Assembly: GCA_023678885.1 (NCBI GenBank)
Contig: CM042996.1
Location: 14,628,602-14,692,601, forward strand
DNA length: 64,000 nucleotides
Direction: 5' to 3'
Source: Pogostemon cablin
Lineage: Eukaryota; Streptophyta; Magnoliopsida; Lamiales; Lamiaceae
Each line of letters opens with the position of its first letter. The first letter of the stretch is position 1. Both the position numbers and the translations under genes were made by a program. The notes under the pieces were generated by a model. It was not told the DNA's origin. It searched no databases and saw nothing but the letters and a program-made list of their open reading frames with translations. This document shows, piece by piece, positions 13,070 through 24,956 of the stretch.

Positions 13070-13720
13070 GAACAATTCCCGACACGATAATTGCGGATTA
13101 GTATTTGGTCAGGTTCGTCGTTATTGTGTCAATTTGATAAAGACACGAAAATTTCGTGTTAGATTCGTGTCAACCCGATAGGCACAATTTATGTTAACAG
13201 ATAACCCTTTAACAATCCATTAACCTATTAACAACTCAATTAAATATAAAATTAGACAAATATATGATAAAAACTTATTAATAATTTTAAAACATACTCC
13301 CTCCGTCACATGTTAAGAGGGTATTTTTCTTTTTGGATTAAAGAGTATTATTATTTAATGTGTAGTGGGTAGTTGTATTAGTATAAGTGTGGATCTCATA
13401 TTTTAATTGTATTAGTAAGTGTGTGTGTGTGTCAGATTTGTGTAAAAATGGAAATGTGACTATTTGGGTGGAACGACCAAAATGGAAAAAAGACCTTATT
13501 TAAAGGGGACAGAGGGAGTATTTACTTACTAAAATTTATAATTTTAATTAGTATGTTTTTATTTTCTTATCGTGTTGCTATCGTGTCGTGTCAATTCATT
13601 ATTTTTCATATTCGTGTCGTATCGGAATGAATTCTTATCGTGTAGTATTTGGTTTGCCTTTATCGTGTCGACACTAAACCGAACCCAATAACACAAATTG
13701 TCACCCCTAATTTCGTGTAA
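13070..13720. mobile_element. hAT-like MITE remnant rich in CGTGTCGTGTC motifs, interrupted by a Stowaway
   Basis: Both halves, 13070-13290 and 13540-13720, carry repeated motifs of the CGTGTCGTGTCAA type. The right end, read inverted, starts GGGGTGACAATTTGTGTTA, a form common at plant hAT-type MITE ends. The left end is not clear. A Stowaway MITE (13297-13518) sits inside it. Confidence 0.5.
13297..13518. mobile_element. Stowaway MITE
   Basis: The ends are CTCCCTCCGTCACATGTTAA and the inverse of GGGGACAGAGGGAG. TA dinucleotides flank both sides (13295-13296 and 13519-13520). The interior resembles the copy at 378-604. Confidence 0.88.
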
Positions 13721-13774
13721 CAATTATTCATTTAAATAATTTAGATATATTTCCTTTTACATTGACTATACTTA

Positions 13775-14713
13775 TAGGGATGGAAAAAATCGGTATACAG
13801 AAAATATCGATACCGTACTGAAAATATCGGTATGAATTTTTTCATACCAATACCGAATTTTCGGTATACCGATTTTCGGTATACCAAAATTTCGGTAAAA
13901 TTTATTTCCATACCGATATCGTACCGATATTGATTCTATACCGATTTTTCGATAAATATCGATTTATACCAAAAATTTGACATACCGTTTCATACCGAAA
14001 TATCGGTATAACAAAAAAAATCTGTATGAAAAAAAATCAATATACCGAGTCATACAGATTTTTTTTAAATGTTAAATAAAAAAATAAAATATTCTAACAC
14101 ATTTTATATTACAATCAATGGACATGATAATTATTTAGATGATATTTATATCAATTACTAATTTATTAAAAAATAAGTATATAAATTTATTTATTATTTC
14201 TTACCCAATATTCTAATACTAATTATAACATTTTTTATTTATATAAGTATTAGAGTTTATTTTCACACTTAACAAAAATATATATATGAATAAATGTATT
14301 GCATAATTACACATATACTTAATAATAAATTTATATATTATTATTAAATAAAAATGTATCTAAATAAAATTTTAAAATACATATATAGGCCATTTAAAGT
14401 TAGACATATAAATAAATTTTAATAATAAGAAATGTACTAAAAGATATATTACATATAATTAAAACTTTTTAAAATAAATATAAAAATTTCGGTATTCACA
14501 GTACGATATACCGATACCGAATACCGAAATATTAAAAATATTTTTCGGTATACCGAAATATTGAAAATTTTTAAACATATTACGATACTGTACCGAAATT
14601 TTCGGTACGGCAATCATACAATACCAAAAATTTCAATATACCTAAATTTTGATATTTTTCGATAATTTTCGATACGACAATCTCGGTATACCAAGTTTTT
14701 GGTATTTTTTCCC
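13775..14713. mobile_element. hAT-like non-autonomous element with arrays of CGGTAT motifs
   Basis: The ends TAGGGATGGAAAAAA and the inverse of TTTTTTCCC are flanked by tatactta (13767-13774) and tatactaa (14714-14721), 7 of 8 matching. Each end carries a dense cluster of short palindromic motifs such as ATACCGAAATTTCGGTAT. The centre (about 14050-14470) is plain AT-rich DNA. Clustered subterminal motifs are typical of hAT transposase binding. There is no transposase. Confidence 0.7.
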
Positions 14714-14926
14714 TATACTAAATTATTTTTTACTGAAATTCTTGAATAGCAAAAAATCAGTTAAGATATTCACAACCAATATTAACTCAAGAAATTTATC
14801 TACAAATTAAACTAATTGTATTTCATGAATAATTTTATATTTTATTTAATACTTCAATATTGTTATAATATAAACTTTAATTAAAAGTGAGTATAGTGTG
14901 AATTCGGTTCACTGTGTATTATATTA

Positions 14927-15322
14927 TGGCAAAAACTCCTGTGCATCCGGGCACACGGATCATATTCTGTGCGCTTTTAGAAATTTGTGTTAAATTATAT
15001 ACCCTTTAGTATACAGATGTGTACCCTTTATTTTCTAAAAAAAATTATTGTGTGTATCTGGGCGAATGAACAACACTCTGTGCGCCTTTAGAATTTTGTG
15101 TTAAACTGTATACCCTTTAGTATAAAGATGTGTACCCTTTATTTTCTAAAGAAAAAAAAATATTAATGAAAAGTGTATACCCTTTATAACAAAATGGTGT
15201 ACCTTTTATTAATTAAAGTGTATACCCTTTAGACCAAAGTAATGTACCCTTACCCATAATACTAAATTTCTAAAGGCGCACAGAATGTGTTCCCGTGCGC
15301 CGGGCGCACGAAAGCCTCACTC
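14927..15322 (-). mobile_element. family-1 element, 396-bp copy
   Basis: It starts TGGCAAAAACTCCTGTGC and ends GCCTCACTC, flanked by ttatatta (14919-14926) and ttctatta (15323-15330), 7 of 8 matching. The interior has repeated TATACCCTTTA and TGTACCCTTT motifs. It is a full-length relative of 51771-52164 in the opposite orientation. Confidence 0.85.
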
Positions 15323-15669
15323 TTCTATTATTACGAAATACTACTTTTTAATTTATAAAAAGTTGCTCTTTAGTGGAAAAAATATTATTCTTCTTCATAA
15401 AAAATTTACTCCTCAAATTTTAATTAATAAGAATATAAAAAATTATTATATATCAAAATTTGATGAGTAATATTTTTCATCGGAAAATTAATAGTTCATC
15501 TTTAAAGGAATAATTTTTCATGAGTTGGTTTCTTGTGTTCAGGTGCACAATGTGTCTAATTGTACAATATTTTGTTCTAAAATAATACACTTTACTTAAT
15601 ATAAGGGTACAACATTCTGTTATCTTAAAGAGTAATAATTCATCTTCATAAAGAGTAACTTTTCATATA

Positions 15670-15861
15670 CTTCCTCTGTCCCGCACTAAGGGTCTTTTTT
15701 TTTCCATTTTGGTCGTCTCACCCAAAGGGTTCCCACTAATACAATTAAAACATGGGGTCCACACTCCCACTAATACAACTACACACTACACATTAAATAA
15801 TAATACTCCTTAATCAACGTGCAAAAAAACAAATTTCACCCTTGGTGCGGGACGGAGGGAG
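15670..15861. mobile_element. Stowaway MITE
   Basis: The left end CTTCCTCTGTCCCGCACTAA and the inverse of GGTGCGGGACGGAGGGAG form terminal inverted repeats, flanked by TA at 15668-15669 and 15862-15863. Confidence 0.85.
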
Positions 15862-15863
15862 TA

Positions 15864-16636
15864 CTAAATTAGTATTCATGTGTAGATCTTTATTTGCCTT
15901 GAATTAAATATAATTGTATAAATATCATGTATATTTATATATTGAGTTCAAACGAATAAAAATAAAATAAAATGTATATTTATACTCCATATTAAAATAT
16001 ATATCTTAAAAAAATTAATTATAATTAATTTAAAAATTATAACAAATTGTGGAACCCACAGGTGAATTACTAGGATTAAACCCTAAAAACTAATTCAATG
16101 GAACTAAATTGTAAATTTCAGTTGGATTTCGATTTTTCAAATTACTGCAGTAATTACTTACTTATTCCTGTGATTTATTTATCCTTGGACTTTATTATAT
16201 TAATATTTATTTAGACATTTTTATACATGAAATTGTCTCCCTTATTTTTCGAATTTTGTGCTTCCCCTTAGGGTACTATTATACCATTCTAAATTTTGTT
16301 TTAGCACTGGATAAAAATATAGATGTGAAATTATAATAGAAATACTCTCCCGTGAGATGGGAGATGGGTATATGTGGGATGGATCAGCATACTCATTGTT
16401 ATATAGATAAAATATATTAATTGTAATTAAAGTATGTTTGTAATGAATCATATTATAACATTTTAAAATATATTTAAAGTATTTGTAATGATAAAATATG
16501 TTATGTGTGTTAGGTGAAAGTTGTAAATTTGTAACTAATATGTACTTTTAGAGGTGGGAGTTGGTGTAATATTTTTTTTTTGAGTACTGAAATTTAATGT
16601 AAGAGGTACATAAATGGAAAATATGAGTATTGTGGG
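15864..16636. other. AT-rich intergenic DNA with a fragment of the Mutator-like MITE family
   Basis: About 16340-16490 (CCCGTGAGATGGGA, then TAATTAAAGTATG and GAATCATATTATAAC) resembles the interior of 44941-45178. Clear ends and duplications are lacking. Nothing else was recognised. Confidence 0.4.
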
Positions 16637-17405
16637 TAGAAATAATTAAGAGAAGATTTTAATTTGAAGGATACAAGGTTTTATCGGTGAAAATAGGTAG
16701 AATAAATGTTTACCCTTAAATTAATTCTTTAATCTAAAAAGAAAATGGGTAACAAATAAATACGGGTACATGAATGAATCGAGTAATTTACCTTTCTGAC
16801 CCCAGTCGAAGAACAAGAATAAGGGAAGTTTAAAAGAAATCAAGGGCAATAAAGTAATTTAACAATGAAGCAAATATAATAACTAGATGCAATATGTGTA
16901 GAAATAATTAAGAGATGATTTTGATGGTGTACCACACCATTAGGGGCCCCCGCCTCCCCTATCCTGGGATCCTGGGATTGGTGGAGGGGTAAATCGCAGG
17001 ATGGGATCCTGGGATTGGTGGAGGGGTAAATCGCAGGATGTGCCTCAAGTGGCTTATAGAGAGCACTCATTGTTAAACTTGTGCATACAAGGGGCCAAAT
17101 TCATGCTAAAGGTAGGATTCGAACTCCCACCCTACAGCAATCAAGCTTAGTTGAAAGGTCTTTCTACCATCCCTTCTACCACTTGAGCATGAGGTACAAG
17201 GTTACAAGGTTTTATCGTGAAAATGAATAGAATAAATATTTACCCTTAAATTAATTCTTTAATCTCAGCAAGAAAATACATAACGAATAGAGTACGGATA
17301 CATGTATGAGTCGAGTAATTTACCTTTTGCTCCCAATCGAAGAACAAAACTAAAGGGTAGTTAAGTAGAAATCAAGGGCAACAAAGTAATTTAATAAGTA
17401 GAGGG
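16637..17405. repeat. tandem duplication (about 257-bp unit), second copy interrupted by a SINE
   Basis: Copy 1 (16637-16895) runs from gtagaaataattaagag to the stretch after aagtaatttaacaa. Copy 2 starts at 16896 with the same phrase, is interrupted after gatgatttt, and resumes about 17198 with acaaggttttatcg. Many substitutions separate the copies, so the duplication is not recent. Confidence 0.8.
16916..17195 (-). mobile_element. tRNA-derived SINE
   Basis: On the minus strand the 5' end carries an A-box-like TGCTCAAGTGGTAGAAGGG. It is followed by a B-box GGGAGTTCGAATCC near 17110-17130, spaced as in a tRNA promoter. The 3' half has a 37-bp segment repeated twice (16966-17002 and 17003-17039) and ends in a short palindrome around ATGGTGTGGTACACCAT. 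Target-site duplications could not be fixed. Confidence 0.75.
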
Positions 17406-17432
17406 ACCAGCTCGCTTTTTTTATCTCTGTAA

Positions 17433-18288
17433 TGTGCGCGTGTGCAGTGGTGAAATTTTTGTCAGCCGTTTTGAAAACAAATCCACTTTCTCTCTCATCC
17501 CACACGCTTCTCTTTTCTCTCTCCTCACACACCATTTCTGCCATTAATTCCACTCTAAACCTCTCTACAAACTCCAGTTACTTCAAGAAATCACTCTCAA
17601 GTTTGAATCCTCCTCTTGTGCTTCACGAAAAGGTATAATCTACTCCTGAAATTGCATACTTTTGCCCTCCTTTTCTACTCAAATATGCTCCAACAATTTT
17701 GAAACGACGAAGTTTGACCTGGCATGCATTTTTACATGGTTTCTGTATGTGTTCGAGCTCCCTAGGGTTTTATCCGTTGTACATTTTTGTTTTGATCTTC
17801 AAACATGTGTAGTTTTTCGGATCCGCCTCAAAAATATGGATTCTTGAGTTCATCGTTTCAGGATTTTTAGCTACGTACGTGCGCTTTGATCGATGGAATA
17901 TATTCTCTGTAAAAAATTTTTGTATTCTTTTATTTTTGTGCCAAAAGATTGTCCATCGTTTTGAGCTTATTGTTAGTTATTGAAAATGCTTGAAAACTGA
18001 AATAGAAGATCTTTTTCTCATCTACATCTTCATCTTTTTTTCCTTTTATTTTGATTCAAATACATACGTACACGCATATATTCATACCCGTTCATGTATC
18101 AGATTTTCCAGAAAATTTTCAGTAATTTTCCAGAAATCAGCAGCTTTATTGTTTTTCAATCTGATGGTATATACATGCATGAGGATTGAGGGGGGTGGTA
18201 CTGTTTGGAATTAGGGAACATCATTAATTATTCAGGTATTTTGTCTGTTTATATTTCTATATCAGTGATATACCTTTCTGTTTTCCAG
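17433..18288 (+). promoter_or_regulatory. DYAD-like gene 5' UTR with intron
   Basis: The pyrimidine-rich stretch from about 17480 to 17632 ends in a good donor (AAAAG|GTATAATC). The acceptor TTTTCCAG ends at 18288, six bases before the ATG at 18294. This suggests a 5' UTR intron at 17633-18288. The transcription start is not determined. Confidence 0.55.
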
Positions 18289-18293
18289 CCGCA

Positions 18294-18347
18294 ATGGAGA
18301 TGTATTACACTAGACGTTCCAAGAAAGCACGTCAACCCACTATGGTT

Positions 18348-18402
<55 letters not shown>

Positions 18403-21400
18403 CGTCCATTTCATTTGAATAGGGACGTAAAATACTTTAATCAATCTCCTAAAAATACATACTATTTTAATTCTAAATCTTTGGGAGTGTGTGTGTACAG
18501 ATTCAGAATCAGTTAGCTAGTGTTTTGATTTATATAGTACACAAGGACGACATAAAGGTTTTGAAATATTGCAGGAAATGGAGCAGTGCCACCCAAAAGA
18601 GGTGGTGCAAGGAGCCATCACCGCCGTAGAGTTGCCGGCATTAGTGCCACTAAACCACGTACCACTGTCACCTTCATCCCACGGTTGTACTCTCCTGCGT
18701 CAAGGTATACCGTTTTATAATATCTTTGTGAATATATCTTCAAATTATATCATGTTTGGGAACAGAAAAATGTTTGGTGATATAATTTGTTTGCAAAAAT
18801 GGTGCACAGATACCCATTTCTTGTTTTCAGAGGGTAATGGAGATAAATCCCAGAGGCAAAACCATATCGAAACAGGTTATCTTTACGAGATTGATCACGC
18901 TCATTTGCCGACAAGAACACCGGTTCAGCTTAGATCTATCAGAGTTGTTATGGTAAAAAATTCTTCACCAAGTAGTAATTATATCTCTGCAACACTTGGT
19001 ATTTAAATTCATGCTCGAATGTTTTGAAATTTTAGGTCTGTGAGCAAACGGAGGTGCATGTAATGGTAAGGTTCCCAAGCATGGATTCACTGAAAGCTTT
19101 TTTCAACTACAGTACAGCTAGAGAAACACACCCAGCATTGGATGAGAAGTTCGTAATGGGGTCAACATTGGCAAACAAAGTGCTTATTCGATTAATCCCT
19201 GAAAAGATTTTCAGTGAGCAGAAGGATTTTATCGGGTTTTGGTTGAATCTTCCTTCTGAAAATGATCGATCGTATAAGGATAACGTTGTTGTTACTCAGA
19301 AGAAGGGGAGTTGGCTTTCTGAGGAGCTGAAAGGAAATGGGATGGTGAGATGGGGAGTGAGAAGGCAAGTGAAGTATCTGGGTAGGCATAAGGACAGTGA
19401 TGGTAATGATGTAAATGTTCAGAACTCTTCTTCAAGCTTTGTGAATGGCGTACTAGAGGAGTCCCAGATGGGATTAGGAGCTTGTATTGATGAGAAGAAT
19501 CAATCTATGGAAGAAGAAAAAGAAGGAGATGATGGAGGTGATGATGGTGAATTTAATGATGTTATTGAGGATGAGGGAGAAGAAGAAGAAGAAGAAGAAG
19601 AAGAAGAAGAAGAGGAGGAGGAGGAGGAAGAAGAAGAACTAGGAGAAGATGGAAAGAAGATTAAGAAGGAGAGTAACAAGAATTTGAAAAGAAAGAGGTA
19701 CTCTTTCAGAAACCTGGGTTTAAAGAAAACAAAGCAAGCAAAGGTTGAAATGATCAGAAAACCAAAGGAAAAGAAAAAAACACAGAAAAAGATTCAGATC
19801 AAGAGAAAGAAATATAAAATGAGATCGAGGGAAGAGCTTATTCAAAGAGATCCAAAAGAGCGTTGGTCTGCTGAAAGGTACTTTTGTATTTACACGTGTA
19901 TAATATATAGGATGCATGATATTTGTTTATTTATTTTGTCTAATTTAGAAATTTAAAATATACAATCTACATATGTGATCAGGTACAAACTTGCTGAGCA
20001 AAATCTTTTGATAGTAATGAAATCCAAAGGATCAACAGCAGAAAAACCGATTCTGAGGCCTCAACTGAGAGCAGAAGCAAGAAAAATGATAGGGGATACG
20101 GGGCTGCTTGATCACCTTTTAAAGCATATGGCTGGAAAGATTGCACCTGGTGGGGAGCAGAGGTTCAGGAGGAGGCACAACCCTGATGGAGCAATGGAGT
20201 ATTGGTTGGAAAGTGCTGATCTTGTTAATATAAGGAAGGATGCAGGGGTCACCGACCCTTATTGGGTACCACCACCTGGTTGGAAACCTGGTGACCCTCC
20301 AACTCAAGACCCTATTTGTGCTAAAGAGTTGATTCTTCTGAAGGATGATATTTCCAGTATTAAAAGGTCAATTCCATTGATTTATTCTTAACGTGTTTGT
20401 TTAGTTATTGTTTGGACTAGTGGTAATGTTTTCTAATGTTTCCAACAGAGAATTGGAGTCGAAAGCAACGAACTTGCAGTTGGAGGAGGAAGTTGCAAGG
20501 TTAAGGAGGTAAAATACACATTGATGGTCTTGTAAATGTAACTATTAATGCAGAATATCCATAATCTTACATACACGTATTTGGAAATATATTCAGCTTG
20601 TACATAAATCAACAATAATGTAGACCTTATATATGTTGTACTTGGCTAGTAGAACTAATTAAAATGAGTGATATAATTTGTTTTCTTTGGAATAATGCAG
20701 GGAACTTGAACTTTCTTCCTTGAAGAGACAAGAAGAAAATGAAGCAATCACAGGTGGATCTGAAATCAGTCAAAAGTTGGATATGCTTGTTAGCTCATTG
20801 GAATCCTCAAAATGTGATTTTGGAGATGCAAATGTTTCAGTGGTAGTTAATTTATACCTCTTGCTGTAGTGTTCAGTGAGTTTTGTCATTAACTATTTAC
20901 CATTTCAGTACTAAATTTAATTATTGTAACATTTGTTTTATAGGTGAAGTACAAGGAGCAATTGATGGTGGTCTCTCATTTTGTGAAAGAAATAGAGGTA
21001 TAATAAATACACAACTTCAATTAATACTCTTAAATGGATTTATTTTTGGCATATATTAATGATTTGAAGTAAATGGAGTCACACTCTAAATTTTAGTCTT
21101 CTGCTCTATCTGATAATTGATGGTGGTCTCTCATTTTGTGAAAGAAATAGAGGTATAATAAATAAACAACTTCAATTAATACTGTTAAATGGATATATTT
21201 GTGGCATATATCAATGATTTGAAGTAAATGTAGTCACACTCTAATTAATTATAGTCTTCTTCTCTATCTGATGCAATTGAAATCCAAATTTCAGCAGGTT
21301 GGATAAATTAATTATGAAGGTGGTCACTGTATTTAATGATCATAATCTAATCCTATTATGTTATATATATATGAGGATTATTTGACACTGATATTACACC

Positions 21401-22289
21401 AATATGGAAACTATGATGAAACAGGAAAGAATTGAGAGGCTTACACCAAAACAAGCGGTGGAAAGAGGAGCAAAGGCTGAGAGTTCATTAATGGCGGTGG
21501 CAGAAGTCGCAGAGGGAAAGAGCAAAGAAGAGAAAGGACAAGCTTTAATGGCTGGTAATGAGAGAGAAACGACAGAATCCTTTAAAGATGAGAACAAGTC
21601 CCAAAATGAGGAGAAAAAAGCAGCAATGATAAAAAGGCTCAAGAGTGGTTTCAGAATCTGTAAGCCACAGGGGACTTTCCTATGGCCTAACATGGTCAAA
21701 GACAACTCCAACATTAACTCCTCCTCCATTATATCCAGTAACAGTTGCAGTAAGATGATGTCATCAACCCCCCAAGTTTTTGTGCAAGTTGAGGTTCCCA
21801 CCCCACCTTCTGTTTCCTCCTCCACCACTAATGCACCTCAGTTCATGGTTCCACCCAGTTACCACCACCACCACCACCACCACTATCAGCCAGCTGTAGT
21901 GAAGCCGGTGGCGGAGAAACGAGCCGTCACCGTGACTGTCACCACCTTATCCAAGGACCAAACTTATGATGCCAGCAACTATTCCACCACAGCCACTCCC
22001 TTAGTTGATCTAAATGATGCACCTCTGCAGGTACACACACACACATCATATCCCCATTTAATCTTTTCTTGAATGAAACTAAAATGATGAAGTTAATTGT
22101 TGTGATATGTAGAATCAGGAGGCAAATACAAGGGGGTGGGGGGTGGGGGGTGGGTATGATGGAAGGAAGATGATGATGGGGTACAATGATTCATGCTGCT
22201 GCTCCTCATCAGCTACTTCAGAAGCTGCAAACTGGTTGGCTCTCTCTACTCCCAAATCTGCATCTGATCATGATTCAAGCCATTGTTGA
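18294..22289 (+). CDS. SWI1: DYAD/SWITCH1/AMEIOTIC1-like meiotic protein (10 coding exons)
   Basis: Members of this plant family act in the nucleus at meiotic entry and protect sister-chromatid cohesion in prophase I. Exons are 18294-18344, 18575-18704, 18831-18952, 19036-19877, 19983-20366, 20449-20508, 20701-20842, 20944-20997, 21425-22030 and 22113-22289. All are GT-AG and in phase, giving 855 aa, longer than Arabidopsis DYAD. The N-terminal block has YEIDHAHLPTRTPVQLRSIR and RFPSMDSLKAFF. About residues 283-306 are an almost pure glutamate tract, followed by a Lys-rich basic region. The core (about 375-505) includes ERYKLAEQNLL, IGDTGLLDHLLKHMAG and PPPGWKPGDPPTQDP. Exons 6-8 predict a coiled coil. 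The C-terminus has GFRICKPQGTFLWPNM, which also occurs in the Arabidopsis protein, then a His run and a Gly/Trp-rich tail. Exon 1-2 assignment is the least certain part. Confidence 0.93.
18352..18400. repeat. (CT)n microsatellite in intron 1
   Basis: About 50 bases of alternating CT, just after the exon 1 donor of the DYAD-like gene. Confidence 0.95.
20961..21275. repeat. 155-bp tandem duplication including exon 8 of the DYAD-like gene
   Basis: The segment from attgatggtggtctctcatt (inside exon 8) through its donor and about 100 bp of intron recurs at 21116. The second copy keeps the exon-like sequence and the donor. It lacks an adjacent acceptor, and stops precede it, so it is probably not spliced in. 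Confidence 0.85.
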
Positions 22290-22914
22290 ACTTGAACTGC
22301 ACTCAACTTCATATTATGAGATTAACCATAAAATATATTAGTAGCCTCTTCTTTTGCTTTCATGTCATAGTAAAGCATGGTTTACTTAATGATGGCATGT
22401 AAAGTCCATTAGAGATCAACTGGATCTCTGGTTACTTGTTTTGGATCATCTACTTTTGCTAATGTGCACATGAGTACAATTACCCATTATGATCATTTAA
22501 ATAAGTGGTTATTGGGAGGTCATATTTGTACCCATGAAATTTCTGACATGTTTTTATGAAGAAAATATCATCGTATATTAAACGTATACATGCTTGTAGA
22601 TTTCTCTGATGGCACTCCTCACCCTTTAATTTATTTATGTAATTAAACGTGGGCAGTGTTCGTTAGAAAATGATCCTTCTTTCTTTCTTTTTTCTTTTTT
22701 TTTTTTTGAAATTTTAAATATTAAAAATATTTGACAAAATTCATTTTTTAGGTTTTAAGTTCAGTTTTTAAGATGTTAGATCTTAAAAATTGTTAAAAGT
22801 AGCTGGATGTAATAAGTTTATAATGTTTTTACATGTTTGGTATGTGTGGTTATCTACCAAGTCTGACTACACGACGAAATATTTTATCAAAAATGTGGTA
22901 AGAAAAAAGTGTAA

Positions 22915-22954
<40 letters not shown>

Positions 22955-22982
22955 AGTAAATTTAGGGTTGATATTAGACTAT
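22290..22982. other. 3' flank of the DYAD-like gene
   Basis: T-rich sequence likely to include the 3' UTR. A (TTA)n run lies at about 22917-22951. No gene seen. Confidence 0.5.
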
Positions 22983-23076
22983 ACTCCCTAACCATTAGGG
23001 CTGGACCCTCTAATAGTTAGGCTTCCTTTGTTTCTAAACAAAGGAAGCGTAACAAATATGCGGGATGGAGAGAGTG
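22983..23076. mobile_element. short MITE-like segment with two adjacent hairpins
   Basis: Flanking phrases ACTCCCT and ATGGAGAGAGT resemble worn Stowaway ends. Inside are two back-to-back inverted repeats: 22988-23020 (CTAACCATTAGGG paired with CCCTCTAATAGTTAG) and 23021-23048 (GCTTCCTTTGTTT paired perfectly with AAACAAAGGAAGC, 2-base loop). Confidence 0.5.
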
Positions 23077-23466
23077 CATAAATCCATACCTCATATGTAT
23101 ATTTCTCCATCTCTATTGTCATCCTCGCAATATCTCTATGTAAATTTGTGGGTCTACATGGAAAATTCTTGAATCTTATATAAAATTCAAAAATTAATTT
23201 ACCCATGTTCTAATTTAAAATATAAAATTAATCATTAATGAATACAATATACTATTTCTTCATGAATTTATCGAAATTTGAAATAAAAAATCATTTAATA
23301 AATGCTAAAAATAATATATAAGTACTACTACGGTTTTATATCTTTGTGTGAATGAATTGACTAAGAGTTGAAGTAAACTGTAAATATTACTGAAACAGTA
23401 AACTGACAAAATAACAATAATAAGAAGAACAATTATTATAATTTTAAGGGAGTGAATAATATAGCA

Positions 23467-23514
23467 CTAGTCCTATCACTATCACTATCACTATCACTAT
23501 CACTATCACTATCA
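23467..23514. repeat. (ACTATC)n microsatellite
   Basis: Seven to eight consecutive copies of the hexamer CTATCA. Not a CRISPR-type repeat, since there are no spacers. Confidence 0.93.
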
Positions 23515-24052
23515 TATATCTGTGATTTCCTCCTGAGAAAATAAAATAATACTAGTTCCTACAAATATTATTCCAACTTTAAAATATTTTTTTTTTGTAA
23601 TTTTTAATTTTGATTATTTTTATTCAATTTTTTTTTCAAATTTAATCATTTTCTCAAATTTAGTCTTTTTTTTTTTTGTCTAAAATTAATCCTGGGCATG
23701 GCTATTCGAAATCCCGTTTTTTCTAAATGCACCCATAAATATAAAAATTAAAATAAATTAGTACAATAAGAGTATTACCCCCTAACAATTTGTTTTTAAA
23801 CAAAACAAGTTAATCACCATGAATATATGGTATCTGCCTCCTCGAATCATATTCTTCTTTCCCCAATTTATTGAACTACTTTCCCCAGTTAATAAGGATT
23901 ATGAATGTGTATTCAAGATGTTGACATTTAGAATTAGACATTATATGTTCTGTTGGAGTATATTTTATATTATAATATTTCAAATACTGACTAAATTTGT
24001 TATGGAGGATCATTTAATCAGTTATATAGTGATAATTTAAAGGGAGATATCA
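23515..24052. other. AT-rich intergenic DNA, no gene seen
   Basis: Poly-T and poly-A tracts. The short frame at 23819-24040 has no recognisable domain. Confidence 0.5.
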
Positions 24053-24485
24053 CTTATTGCCCAAAGTTGAAATGAATCCACCTTTTTTGCCCACCTTTCA
24101 AATTAACATCAAATCTGCCCACTATAATAGTACAATTAATATGTTTTTACAGTATTGCCCTCGTGGCCTCGGGAATGAAAAGAATCACTATTCTTTAAAA
24201 GTCATATTAATACTTTAAAATTTTAAATGAGTTCTACCGAAATTACATTGTTGTATAAGTCAAATAAATATAGAAAAATTTTAAGATTCGAATTTTATTA
24301 CCCATTCTCAATGATTGAATGATAATTTTTTGGTGCATATACATTATTATTATTTTTTAGTTTTGCAGTTTTTATTGTAATTCAAAGGGTAGTATGGGAA
24401 TTTAAGTTTGGGTGTGGGCAAAATAGATGGGATTTGAAAAGGTGGGCAATACATGAATTGATTTTGGAATTTTGCTATGATCTCC
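24053..24485. mobile_element. putative foldback element with TTGCCCACCTTT arms
   Basis: The left arm has TTGCCCACCTTTCAAAT and ATCTGCCCAC. The right arm carries their inverse (GTGGGCAAAATAGATGGGAT, then TTTGAAAAGGTGGGCAAT). Outer limits and flanking duplications are not resolved. Confidence 0.5.
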
Positions 24486-24832
24486 AATTGCGTGGATGGT
24501 AAGCATAGATGTTCAAGTAGTGCCTTTTCTTGAATTTTCCACTCATTCTTATATTTTCTTTTCATATATATGTTGGGTGAATTCTTATGTGTTCCTTGCA
24601 ATTCATTTTGCTATATTTATTATTAAGTGTCTCACATATTCAAAGGGTTATTTGGTCGAGGAGGATGGTTTGATTTCATGAAAATATCTTTTCTTAGAGA
24701 CATTAAAACTTAGAATAGAAGTTTGTGGTTGGTAAGGTATCTTCTACTCACTCATAAGTACTTTTAAATTGCACCAACCTAAAAATAATATTAGTAGAGA
24801 CTATTCAAAGACGGTTAAATACTACGATGAAG

Positions 24833-24956
24833 CAAAGCCTTGAAATGAAAGGGTAACCATCAGTTTCGATCTTACAAAATGAGGAATTATGATTCAAAGC
24901 CTTGAAATGAAAGGGTAACCATCAGTTTCGATCTTACAAAATGAGGAATTATGATT
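24833..24956. repeat. perfect 62-bp tandem duplication
   Basis: The block beginning caaagccttgaaatgaaagg at 24833 is repeated without visible change at 24895. The lack of divergence implies a recent event. Confidence 0.93.

Noticed and set aside
17100..17195. Possible tRNA gene with A and B boxes
   Set aside because: The cloverleaf stems are not complete, and the sequence continues into a SINE body with a repeated 37-bp segment.
18569..18704. Alternative reading frame of DYAD-like exon 2, rich in Arg/His
   Set aside because: Only the other frame joins exon 1 and exon 3 in phase with GT-AG splicing.
23467..23514. Short regular repeats that could suggest a CRISPR array
   Set aside because: Back-to-back hexamers without spacers, in plant DNA; a microsatellite.
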